DNA of 64,000 nt from JBPCMN01 sp013695115. Its GTDB lineage: Bacteria; Actinomycetota; Acidimicrobiia; IMCC26256; JACDBD01. The stretch's first letter is position 1. Every line of letters begins with the position of its first letter. Made by a program: the position numbers and the translations under genes. This document shows positions 55,528-63,414 of the stretch, one piece after another. The stretch is taken from the NCBI GenBank assembly GCA_051002235.1, contig JBPCMN010000042.1:3119-67118 (forward strand). Reading direction: 5' to 3'. A model generated the notes under the pieces. That model was not told where the DNA came from, did no database searches, and saw only the letters and a program-made list of their open reading frames with translations.

Positions 55528-56691
55528 ATGGCCACCGCGGTCATCGTTGATGCCGTCCGTACCCCCCTCGGGCGCCGCAACGGCAAGCTCAAGGACACCC
55601 ATCCGGTCGACCTCGCCGCCCAGACGCTGCAGGCGATCGTCGAGCGCAACGGCGTCGACCCCGCGCTCGTCGACGACGTGATCATGGGCTGCGTCATGCA
55701 GGTCGGCGACCAGGCCATCAACGTGGGCCGAAACGCCGCGCTGGCCGCCGGGTTCCCCGAGTCGGTGGTCGGCACCACCGTCGACCGGCAGTGCGGGTCG
55801 TCGCAGCAGGCCGCCCACTTCGCCGCCCAGGGCGTCATCGCGGGCGCGTACGACGTGGTGATCGCGGCCGGTGTCGAGAACATGACCCGCGTGCCGATGG
55901 GCGCGTCGGTGATCCCCGGGAGCCTCCCCTTCGGGCCCAAGATGATGTCCCGCTACCAGGACCCCGGCCTCGTTCCCCAGGGCATCTCGGCCGAGCTGAT
56001 CTCCGAGAAGTGGAACATCTCCCGGGAGGACAACGACCGGTTCTCGGTGGAGTCCCACCTGCGGGCGGCGCGCGCCACCGACGAGGGCCGCTTCGAGCAC
56101 GAGATCGTCCCGGTCGGGGTGACGACCGAGGAGGGCAAGGAGGAGTTCAGCCGCGACGAGGGATTCCGGCCCGACACCTCGATGGAGAAGCTGGCGACCC
56201 TCAAGCCCGCGTTCAAGCCCGACGGCGTCATCACCGCGGCCAACTCGTCGCAGATCAGCGACGGCGCCGCCGCGGTGCTCGTCATGAGCGAGGAGAAGGC
56301 CAGCGAGCTCGGCCTCACACCCAAGGCGCGCTTCCACGCGTTCGCCCTCGCCGGTGTCGACCCCGTCATGATGCTGACCGGCCCGATCCCGGCGACGACG
56401 AAGGTGCTCGAGCGGGCCAAGATGACCCTCGACCAGATGGATCTGGTCGAGATCAACGAGGCGTTCGCGCCGGTGGTGCTCGCGTGGGAGAAGGAGCACC
56501 ACCCCGACATGAGCAAGGTCAACGTCAACGGCGGCGCGATCGCCATCGGCCACCCGCTGGGGTGCTCGGGCGCGCGCCTCATGGCGACGCTGGTGCACGA
56601 GCTCGACCGCACCGGCGGGCGCTGGGGCCTCCAGACCATGTGCGAGGGCGGCGGCATGGCCAACGCCACCGTCATCGAGCGCCTGGGGTAG
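55528..56691 (+). CDS. Acetyl-CoA acetyltransferase/thiolase
   Basis: A 387-residue thiolase. It begins AVIVDAVRTPLGRRNGKLKD, has the active-site Cys in DRQCGSSQQAAHFAAQ near 90, NEAFAPVVLAWEKEH (NEAF motif), VNGGAIAIGHPLGCSGARL with catalytic His, and CEGGGMANATVIE with the second Cys. It cleaves or condenses acyl-CoA; degradative or biosynthetic direction is unknown. ATG 55528 follows AGAGGAG. The frame open upstream crosses the 65-bp repeat and is not thiolase. Confidence 0.94.
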   Translation: MATAVIVDAVRTPLGRRNGKLKDTHPVDLAAQTLQAIVERNGVDPALVDDVIMGCVMQVGDQAINVGRNAALAAGFPESVVGTTVDRQCGSSQQAAHFAAQGVIAGAYDVVIAAGVENMTRVPMGASVIPGSLPFGPKMMSRYQDPGLVPQGISAELISEKWNISREDNDRFSVESHLRAARATDEGRFEHEIVPVGVTTEEGKEEFSRDEGFRPDTSMEKLATLKPAFKPDGVITAANSSQISDGAAAVLVMSEEKASELGLTPKARFHAFALAGVDPVMMLTGPIPATTKVLERAKMTLDQMDLVEINEAFAPVVLAWEKEHHPDMSKVNVNGGAIAIGHPLGCSGARLMATLVHELDRTGGRWGLQTMCEGGGMANATVIERLG

Positions 56692-56693
56692 CC

Positions 56694-56942
56694 CTGCTCT
56701 CGGACGCGCTTCGGATCGCCCTCGCGGTCTTCGCCGCGGTGACGATCTACGTGATCGGCGCCGGGATCCTGAAGAAGTTCAAGATCGCGCCGCCCGAGGA
56801 GCCCGATCCGGCCGACCTACGGCCGGTCGACGCCCGGTTCCGGTGCGCAGTGTGCGGGGCCGAGGTGACGATGACCGTGTCGGCCACCGACGAGCCCGAA
56901 GCCCCCCGGCACTGCCGCGAGGACATGGTCCGCCTGCCTTGA
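56694..56942 (+). CDS. Small membrane-anchored zinc-ribbon-like protein; start uncertain
   Basis: About 82 residues: one membrane helix (IALAVFAAVTIYVIGAGIL, about 7-25), then CAVCGAEVTMTVSATDEPEA and RHCREDM, a Cys-Cys-His-Cys pattern. The natural N-terminus (LLSDALRIAL) begins at CTG 56694, 2 nt after the thiolase stop; the nearest normal start in frame is GTG 56640, inside the thiolase gene. Function unknown. Confidence 0.6.
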   Translation: MLSDALRIALAVFAAVTIYVIGAGILKKFKIAPPEEPDPADLRPVDARFRCAVCGAEVTMTVSATDEPEAPRHCREDMVRLP

Positions 56943-56975
56943 TTTATTGGCTCTGACCTGCGCAAACGCGGGTTT

Positions 56976-56990
56976 TCCCCAGATGGGGGA
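56976..56990. terminator. Short hairpin between the zinc-ribbon gene and crgA
   Basis: TCCCC (56976-56980) pairs with GGGGA (56986-56990) over a 5-nt loop, in an unusually AT-rich gap between convergent genes. A small bidirectional terminator is possible. Confidence 0.4.
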
Positions 56991-57030
56991 TAACCCTGTG
57001 GGAAGTTACAGCAGTGGCATTTGCTGGCCT

Positions 57031-57261
57031 TTAGCGGAGGCGGGTCGAGAGGACGAAGCCGCCGGTGATGAGGCCGAGGCCGACGAAGAGGAAGCTGTTG
57101 CTGGCCTCCCCGAAGAGCAGCTCGAGGTAGTTGAGGATCACCACCACGACGCCCGCCAGCATCATCGTGAACATCGTGGCCGGCACCCACAGCTTGCTGG
57201 GCGGCGCCTTCTGCGGCGCCGGCGGCGTGTAGCGCGATCGCTTGCTCTTCGACGGGGGCAT
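57031..57261 (-). CDS. crgA: Cell division protein CrgA
   Basis: A 76-residue protein typical of actinobacteria. The N-terminus PPSKSKRSRYTPPAPQK is cytosolic; two membrane helices follow (WVPATMFTMMLAGVVVVILNYL and NSFLFVGLGLITGGFVLST). It coordinates FtsZ-ring proteins. Linked to trpG and the pknB operon as in mycobacteria. ATG 57261 is chosen; the longer frame upstream is not CrgA-like. Confidence 0.93.
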   Translation of the reverse strand: MPPSKSKRSRYTPPAPQKAPPSKLWVPATMFTMMLAGVVVVILNYLELLFGEASNSFLFVGLGLITGGFVLSTRLR

Positions 57262-57303
57262 CGGCGCGGAGGATAACCGTCGAGCGGATCGCCGATGGCG
57301 CGT

Positions 57304-57315
57304 TACCGTGCGCTC
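57304..57315 (+). promoter_or_regulatory. Leaderless-type -10 box before trpG
   Basis: TACCGT ends exactly 6 nt before GTG 57316, matching three other sites in the window and supporting that start. Confidence 0.4.
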
Positions 57316-57915
57316 GTGTCTGCGCGAGTGGTCGTGATCGACAACTACGACTCGTTCGTCTACAACCTTGTCCAGTACCTCGGCGAGCTCGGTGCCGAGC
57401 CGGTCGTGCACCGACACGACCAGGTGACGCTGGCCGAGCTGCGCGACCTCGCCCCCGACGCGGTGCTGGTGTCACCCGGCCCCGGCCGACCCGAGGATGC
57501 CGGCATCTCCAACGACGCCATCTGCGAGTTCGGTGAGCGGGGCGTGCCCGTGCTGGGGGTGTGCCTGGGCCATCAATGCATCGGCGCGCTCTACGGCGGC
57601 GACGTCGTGCGGGCGCCGCAGGTGATGCACGGCAAGACCTCGGAGATCAATCACGACGGGGCCGGCGTGTTCGCGGGTCTCCCCGACCCGATCACGGCCA
57701 CCCGCTACCACTCGCTCGTCGTGGCCCGCGACACGGTCCCGCCCGACCTGGTGGTTAGCGCCGAGAGCGAGGATGGGTTGGTCATGGGGCTGCGCCACCG
57801 CGACCTACCGGTCGAGGGCGTGCAGTTCCATCCCGAATCCATCCTCACCGAGTCGGGCCACGCGCTGTTGAAGAACTTCCTGAACCAGGCCGGGGCTACG
57901 GCAGCGAAGCCATAG
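57316..57915 (+). CDS. trpG: Glutamine amidotransferase TrpG/PabA
   Basis: A 199-residue class I glutaminase subunit for anthranilate or aminodeoxychorismate synthase. VVVIDNYDSFVYNLVQYLGELG begins the domain, the nucleophile is in GVCLGHQCIG near 78, and the His-Glu pair is in VEGVQFHPESIL near 175. No trpE or pabB is adjacent, so it could serve both. GTG 57316 gives the normal start; ATG 57295 is the alternative. Overlaps the convergent mutY end by 20 nt. Confidence 0.92.
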   Translation: MSARVVVIDNYDSFVYNLVQYLGELGAEPVVHRHDQVTLAELRDLAPDAVLVSPGPGRPEDAGISNDAICEFGERGVPVLGVCLGHQCIGALYGGDVVRAPQVMHGKTSEINHDGAGVFAGLPDPITATRYHSLVVARDTVPPDLVVSAESEDGLVMGLRHRDLPVEGVQFHPESILTESGHALLKNFLNQAGATAAKP

Positions 57916-58588
57916 TTCCGTGCACGGCGGCGAGGCCGTCGGCGACGAGCGACGCCAGCGCGTCGGCGTCGAGCGCACCGGCGGCGGCCGGCCCGGCGCG
58001 CAGCTGGGCCAGCACCCGGCCCCGCCGCTGGCGGAACGATCCCTCGAAGCGCGCCTGACGCGTCCGGCGCTCGCCATTGACCGGTCCGTGCGCGGTGCAC
58101 TGCGGCGCCAGCGGACATTCGTCGCAGCGGGGGTCGCGCGGGCGGCAAACGAGCGACCCGAGGTCCATGAGCGCGAGGAGGCGGTCGCGCCCGCCCAACG
58201 GCCCACCGAGCTCGAGGGCGGAGGCCTCGGCTTCGCGCGGCGTGAGGCGACGGCCGGCGATCCGCTCGACCACCCGGCGGATGTTGACGTCGACCGCGAC
58301 CACGTCGGCGTCGTCCGCCTGCGCCGCGACTGCCCCGGCGGTGTACCGGCCGACGCCGGGAAGGTCGGTGAGGTCGTCGGGCCAGCCCCGCGCGGTGATC
58401 ACCACCGCCGCCTCCCACAGCCGCCGGGCCCGACGCGGGTACCCGAGGCGACCCCATGCCGCGATTACCGCGCCCGGCCCGGCGGCCGCCATCACCCCCG
58501 GATCGGGGAAGCGGGCGATGAACCCGGGCCAGGCCGCCGCGACCCGGGACACCTGCGTTTGGTGCAGCATCACCTCCGACACGAGCAC
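57896..58588 (-). CDS. mutY: MutY-like A/G-specific adenine glycosylase, N-terminus without a normal start codon
   Basis: Removes A opposite 8-oxoG. The HhH-GPD core is intact: LVSEVMLHQTQVSRVAAAWP (catalytic Glu), LPGVGRYTAGAVAAQADDADVVAVDVNIRRV (HhH and Asp), and the iron-sulfur Cys set CRPRDPRCDECPLAPQC. No C-terminal NUDIX-like domain, so it is short. GTG 58588 is the first usable start, yet homologous sequence (GHWYARHGRHALAWRAIRDRW) continues in frame up to about 58650 with no ATG, GTG or TTG. That segment runs into the pknB end, so the true start may be a rare codon or the gene may be damaged. Confidence 0.85.
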   Translation of the reverse strand: MLVSEVMLHQTQVSRVAAAWPGFIARFPDPGVMAAAGPGAVIAAWGRLGYPRRARRLWEAAVVITARGWPDDLTDLPGVGRYTAGAVAAQADDADVVAVDVNIRRVVERIAGRRLTPREAEASALELGGPLGGRDRLLALMDLGSLVCRPRDPRCDECPLAPQCTAHGPVNGERRTRQARFEGSFRQRRGRVLAQLRAGPAAAGALDADALASLVADGLAAVHGTMASLP

Positions 58589-58665
58589 GGGCCAGCGATC
58601 GCGGATCGCCCGCCAGGCGAGCGCGTGCCGGCCGTGGCGCGCGTACCAGTGTCCGAGTCGAGCGT

Positions 58666-60546
58666 CTACGGTGACTGCCCCACGACGATCATCACCGTCG
58701 AGCCCTTCGGGGCCTGGCCACCCGACGGTGACTGCGCCGTGACCAGGCCGTTCTGCGCCGGCGCCGACGGGGCGAAGCTCGTGATCACGTTGAACCCCGC
58801 GAAGATCAGCATGTCCTGGGCCGCCGCCTGGGTCTGGCCCACGGTATTGGGCACGTTGACCATCGACGGGCCGTTCGACACGTAGAGGATGAGCGCGGTG
58901 CCCTTGCGCTGCCGGGTGCCCTCGGCAGGATCGGTGCGGGTGGCGCGCCCGGCCGGGATCGTGTCGTGAGGCTCGGGCCGGACCGTCACCTCGAAGCCGG
59001 CGAAACGGAGGTTCGCCTCAGCCTGCGCCTGGGGCAGATTGGCCACGCCCGGGATGTCGACCGCCGGCTCCTTGGCCACGAACAGCGTCACCGGCGGCTG
59101 GCCGCTCTTGAGGACCTCGCCACCGGCGGGCGGGTCGGTCCGCAACACCTGGCCGGGAGGCTGCTCGCTCTCCTCCTCGGTGACCACGATGCTCGCGGGC
59201 CCGGGCGCCAATCCCTTACTCCTGAGCTCGTTCTCGGCGTCGCCGCGCTGCTTTCCGACCAGGTTCGGCATCAGGAACTTCGAGGCGCTCACGGTCAGCT
59301 CGACCGTTCCGCCCTTCTTGAGCTTCTCGCCCGAGGCCGGATCCTGCCCCAGCACCTGGTTCTCGGCCTGGTTGCTCTCCTCGTCGTTGCGCTTGACCTC
59401 GAATCCCTTCGCTTCGAGGGCGAGCTTCGCCTCGTCGAAGGTCTGGCCGACGACGTCGGGAACGGCCACAGTCGGGGCGCTGCTGCCCCGTTCGGGTGTG
59501 AACACCCCCGTGATCAGGCCGATCATCGCCGCGATCAACAGGACCCCGAGGATGGAGGCCACGACCGCGCCGACCACCTTGCGGGAACTGCGGCGCGGGG
59601 CGTAGTCGCCGGGCGGATAGTCGCCCGTCGGCGGTACGGCCTGGGTCTGGGCCACCGCCTCACCCGTGGGGAGGGCGGTGACGACGGCCGTGACCGGGGC
59701 GGCGCTCGGCGCCTTCCCCCGCCCGAACCGCACCAGGTCGTCGCGCAGGTCGTCGGCCGACTGGTAGCGGCTGTCGAGGTCCTTCGACATCGCCGACAGC
59801 ACGATGCGCTCGAGGTCGTGCGGCACCGACGGCACCTGCTCGCTGAGCATCGGAGGCTCCTCGCGCACGTGCTTGTACGCGACCGCCACCGGGGTATCGC
59901 CGCTGAACGGCGGCTCCCCGCTCAACATCTCGTAGAGCACGACGCCGAGTGAGTAGACGTCGGATCGCCCGTCGACGGGCAGGCCCTGGGCCTGCTCGGG
60001 AGAGAAGTAGGTAGCGGTGCCCATGACCGCGCCGGTCTGGGTGAGGGCCTCCTTGGTGTCGGCCTGGGTGGCTCGGGCGATCCCGAAGTCGGTGACCTTG
60101 ACCCGCCCGGTTTCGGTGAGCAGCACGTTGCCGGGCTTGATGTCGCGGTGGACGACGCCGCTGCGGTGGGCGAACGCCAACGCCTCCGCGATCTCGGCGC
60201 CGATCTCGGCGGACTGGGCGGGAGCAAGCGGCCCGTCGGCGTGGATGAGGTCGCGCAAGCTGCGGCCCTCGATGTACTCCATCACGATGAAATAGGTGCC
60301 GCGCTCCTGGCCCCAGTCGTAGATGGCGACGATGTTGGGGTGGCTCAGGTTGGCGGCGGCCTGGGCCTCGCGCCGGAACCGCTCCACGAAGCTCGGGTCG
60401 CGGGCGAACTCGGGGAAGAGCACCTTGACCGCCACCAGCCGGTCGAGCAGCTGGTCGCGGGCGAGGTACACCTGCGCCATGCCGCCCCGGGCGATGCCGC
60501 GTTCGATCTCGTAACGGTCCGAGAAGCTGTTCGCGACCTCCGTCAT
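58666..60546 (-). CDS. pknB: PknB-type Ser/Thr protein kinase with four PASTA domains
   Basis: A 626-residue membrane kinase. The kinase domain is at 10-280: RYEIERGIARGGMAQVYLA, VAVKVL, HRDIKPGNVLL, DFGIARA, GTATYFSPEQ. A juxtamembrane region and one membrane helix follow (VVGAVVASILGVLLIAAMIGLI, about 330-351). Four PASTA repeats fill 370-626, each with a VPDVVGQ-like start (VAVPDVVGQTFDEAK, MPNLVGKQRGDAE, IPGVANLPQAQAE, VPNTVGQTQAAAQ). It senses lipid II or muropeptides and controls elongation and division. It is downstream of pbpA and rodA; no pknA is present. Confidence 0.95.
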   Translation of the reverse strand: MTEVANSFSDRYEIERGIARGGMAQVYLARDQLLDRLVAVKVLFPEFARDPSFVERFRREAQAAANLSHPNIVAIYDWGQERGTYFIVMEYIEGRSLRDLIHADGPLAPAQSAEIGAEIAEALAFAHRSGVVHRDIKPGNVLLTETGRVKVTDFGIARATQADTKEALTQTGAVMGTATYFSPEQAQGLPVDGRSDVYSLGVVLYEMLSGEPPFSGDTPVAVAYKHVREEPPMLSEQVPSVPHDLERIVLSAMSKDLDSRYQSADDLRDDLVRFGRGKAPSAAPVTAVVTALPTGEAVAQTQAVPPTGDYPPGDYAPRRSSRKVVGAVVASILGVLLIAAMIGLITGVFTPERGSSAPTVAVPDVVGQTFDEAKLALEAKGFEVKRNDEESNQAENQVLGQDPASGEKLKKGGTVELTVSASKFLMPNLVGKQRGDAENELRSKGLAPGPASIVVTEEESEQPPGQVLRTDPPAGGEVLKSGQPPVTLFVAKEPAVDIPGVANLPQAQAEANLRFAGFEVTVRPEPHDTIPAGRATRTDPAEGTRQRKGTALILYVSNGPSMVNVPNTVGQTQAAAQDMLIFAGFNVITSFAPSAPAQNGLVTAQSPSGGQAPKGSTVMIVVGQSP

Positions 60547-60611
60547 CGCGTCAAAACTCTACCTGTCGCCTCTCGCGATTCCCCGGAAGCGCGCTTCGCG
60601 ACCGAGCGCGC

Positions 60612-62066
60612 TCATCGCAACAGCAGTTCCATCATCTGGCGGGCGAGCGGTGCCGCAACCCGGCCGCCGGTGGCGTCGCCACCCGCGCTGCCTCCCCCCT
60701 CGACGAGGACGGCCACGACGACCTGGGGATCCTCGGCCGGCGCGAACCCGACGAACCAGCTGTGGGGCGAGGTGATCTCGTTCTGGGCGGTGCCGGTCTT
60801 GCCCGCGACGGTGACCCCCGGGATCTGCGCCGCCTGGCCGGTGCCGGCCTGCACGACCGACACCATCATCCCCTTCACGGTCTCGGCGGTGCCGGCCGCC
60901 ATTGCCGTCTTCCACGTTTCGTCGTCGAACGTGCGCACAGTCCCGCCCTCGGCGTCGGTTATCTCCGCCATCACATGCGGCTTCATGATCTGTCCGTCAT
61001 TCGCGACCGCCGCGCCGACCAGGGCGAGCTGGAGCGGGGTGGTGAACACGTCGCCCTGCCCGATGCCGGCGAACGCGAACAGGGGCTGGTTCTGCTGGAA
61101 CGACCCCGCTGCCGGCCCTCCACTCGCGGCCGCGCCGGGCGAGAGGTCGAGCGGCGGCGACGAGCCGATCCCGAACGCCTCCATCCCCGGCACGAAGCTG
61201 TCAGCGAGCTGGAGCCCGATGGCGCCGAAGGTGGTGTTGCACGACTGGCGGAAGCTCTCCGCCACCGTTCCGCCGCAGGTGAGGGTGGCGAAGTTCTTGA
61301 GCGTCGCGTCGGTCTGGGGCAGGTCGATCTCGCGCACCGCCGGGAACGGCGTGTCCGGGTTGACGACCCCGGCGTCGAGCGCGACCGAGGTGGTCACGAT
61401 CTTGAACGTCGAGCCCGGCGGGTAGCGCTCGCGGTACGCCCGGGCGAGGTCGGGCTTGTCGGGGTTCTGCTGGAGCTGCTCGCCGAAGAGCTGCACCGCG
61501 TCGGTGTCGTGCCCCGAGAACGGGCTGGGGTCGTACGACGGGTTGGAGTACATCGCGAGGATGGCGCCGCTGTCGGGGTCGAGCGCGACGACGGACCCCT
61601 TCTGGCCGCCGAGCAGGTCACGGGCGAGCGCCTGGGCCTCGGCGGTGACGGAGAGCACGACGGTGCCGGTGTTCTCCTTGCCGGCGAAGATGTCGCCGAG
61701 ATTGCGCAGGTCGAGCTCGAGGTCGCGGCCGACGAGCTCGTCGTTGTAGGTGTTCTCGACCCCGGAGTTGCCGAAGACGAACGACTGGTAGCCGACGATC
61801 TGGGCGAACAGGTCAGCCTGGGGGTACTCGCGCTGGAGGTCGAAGTCGTCGCCGTCCTCGTCCGGCACCGATTGGGCCACGACCTGCCCGTCGGCGGTCA
61901 CGATGTCGCCCCGGGGACGCGAGAAGTCCCGGATCGCCTTGCGCACGTTGCGGGGGTCGTTGGCGAGCTCGTCGGCGTGGAAGACCTGCAGATAGGTCAG
62001 CTGCCCGGCCAGGGCGAGGATCAGGGCGGTGCAGGCGAGCCCGACCCGGCGGATGGCGCGGTTCAC
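60612..62066 (-). CDS. pbpA: Class B penicillin-binding protein PbpA
   Basis: A 484-residue transpeptidase. One N-terminal membrane anchor (ACTALILALAGQLTYLQVF) is followed by a dimerisation region and the transpeptidase domain with SxxK in PPGSTFKIVTTS near 220, SxN in SCNTTFGAIG near 275 and KTG in VAGKTGTAQNE near 425. It crosslinks septal or elongation peptidoglycan with RodA. GTG 62066; 10 nt after the rodA stop. Confidence 0.95.
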   Translation of the reverse strand: MNRAIRRVGLACTALILALAGQLTYLQVFHADELANDPRNVRKAIRDFSRPRGDIVTADGQVVAQSVPDEDGDDFDLQREYPQADLFAQIVGYQSFVFGNSGVENTYNDELVGRDLELDLRNLGDIFAGKENTGTVVLSVTAEAQALARDLLGGQKGSVVALDPDSGAILAMYSNPSYDPSPFSGHDTDAVQLFGEQLQQNPDKPDLARAYRERYPPGSTFKIVTTSVALDAGVVNPDTPFPAVREIDLPQTDATLKNFATLTCGGTVAESFRQSCNTTFGAIGLQLADSFVPGMEAFGIGSSPPLDLSPGAAASGGPAAGSFQQNQPLFAFAGIGQGDVFTTPLQLALVGAAVANDGQIMKPHVMAEITDAEGGTVRTFDDETWKTAMAAGTAETVKGMMVSVVQAGTGQAAQIPGVTVAGKTGTAQNEITSPHSWFVGFAPAEDPQVVVAVLVEGGGSAGGDATGGRVAAPLARQMMELLLR

Positions 62067-62076
62067 GGTTGCATTC

Positions 62077-63414
62077 TCACTGGCGGACCGTGACCGCGGC
62101 CCGGCTCGCCTGCGTTTCGGCCCGCGCCGCGGTCTCGTCCGAGATGCGCAGTAGCAACGCCAGGATCACGAAGTTCGCGATCAACGACGAACCGCCGTAG
62201 GAGATGAACGGGAGGGTGATGCCGGTCAGGGGGATCAACCGGGTCACGCCACCCAGGATGAGGAACGTCTGAACCCCGACGATCGCGGTCAACCCCGCAG
62301 CGAACAGCTGCGAGAAGGGGCGGTCGGCCTGGACCGCGATCCGGAAGCCGGTGCCGATGACCAACAGGAACGCGATCAGGATCGCGATGGTCCCGAGCAG
62401 GCCCACCTCCTCGCCGATGGCGGAGAACACGAAGTCGGTGGGCGCATTGGGGATCTTCTCGGGGCTGCCGAGCCCGAGCCCGGTGCCGGCGAAGCCGCCG
62501 GTCCCGAAGGCGAACAACGATTGGGTGATCTGGAACCCCTCGTCGCCGGCGACCGGCCACGGATTCTTCCAGGTCGAGATGCGCACCTGCACGTGGTCGA
62601 ACATCTGGTACGCGACCAGCGCGCCCGAGACGAACAGCCCGAGCCCGGCGAGCAGGTAGACCGCCCGCTCGGTCGCCATGTAGAGCATGGCCGCGAACAC
62701 CGCGAAGAACAGGAGCGACGACCCCAGGTCCTTCTCCTGGACCATGACGATGATCGACACGCCCCAGGCGAGCAGGAGCGGCCCCAGGTGCTTGGGGTCG
62801 GGGAGCCGCATGCGGCCGAGACGGCGGCTGCCGGCGGCGAGCAGCTCGCGCTTGTCGACCAGATAGGCGGCGAAGAAGATCACCACCAGGACCTTGGCGG
62901 CCTCGCCCGGTTGGAAGTTGATGGGGCCGAGCCCCACCCACAGACGGGCGCCGTTGATCTCCTGGCCGACCCCGGGGACGAGCGGCAACAGCAGCGCGCC
63001 CAGGCCGAGGACGAGGAACGTGTAGCGGTAGCGCTCCAGCGTGTTGACGCGCCGGACGAACATGAGCGTGAGCACGAACGCCCCGACGCCGAGCGCGATC
63101 CACAACGACTGGATCCGGGCGAGGTCGCGGTCGAGCCGGGAGATCGTGATGAAGCCGACGCCGTTGAGCAGCGCCACGATGGGCAGCAGCGTGCCGTCGG
63201 CTCGCGGCGCAAGGCGGCGCACCGCGAGGTGCGCGATCACGAGCAACCCGATGACCACGCCGAGGATCGCCCAGAGGTCGGGGGGCAGCTCGGGCCCGTC
63301 GGCCAGCAGCAGCAACACGTAGCCCCCGGCGGTGACGACGACCGCGAGGATGCTGAGCCACAACTCGGACGCGCGCCGGCGCAGGCCGGTCACGCTTGCG
63401 ATCGCGGCGCTCAC
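62077..63414 (-). CDS. rodA: SEDS glycosyltransferase RodA/FtsW
   Basis: A 445-residue polytopic protein with about 12 helices. SEDS signatures are GARLWVGLGPINFQPGEAAKVL near 175, VMVQEKDLGSSLLFFAVF near 235, FVFSAIGEEVGLLG near 345 and LPLTGITLPFISYGGSSLIANF near 400. It polymerises lipid II and pairs with PbpA. GTG 63414 overlaps the phosphatase TGA as GTGA. Confidence 0.95.
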   Translation of the reverse strand: MSAAIASVTGLRRRASELWLSILAVVVTAGGYVLLLLADGPELPPDLWAILGVVIGLLVIAHLAVRRLAPRADGTLLPIVALLNGVGFITISRLDRDLARIQSLWIALGVGAFVLTLMFVRRVNTLERYRYTFLVLGLGALLLPLVPGVGQEINGARLWVGLGPINFQPGEAAKVLVVIFFAAYLVDKRELLAAGSRRLGRMRLPDPKHLGPLLLAWGVSIIVMVQEKDLGSSLLFFAVFAAMLYMATERAVYLLAGLGLFVSGALVAYQMFDHVQVRISTWKNPWPVAGDEGFQITQSLFAFGTGGFAGTGLGLGSPEKIPNAPTDFVFSAIGEEVGLLGTIAILIAFLLVIGTGFRIAVQADRPFSQLFAAGLTAIVGVQTFLILGGVTRLIPLTGITLPFISYGGSSLIANFVILALLLRISDETAARAETQASRAAVTVRQ

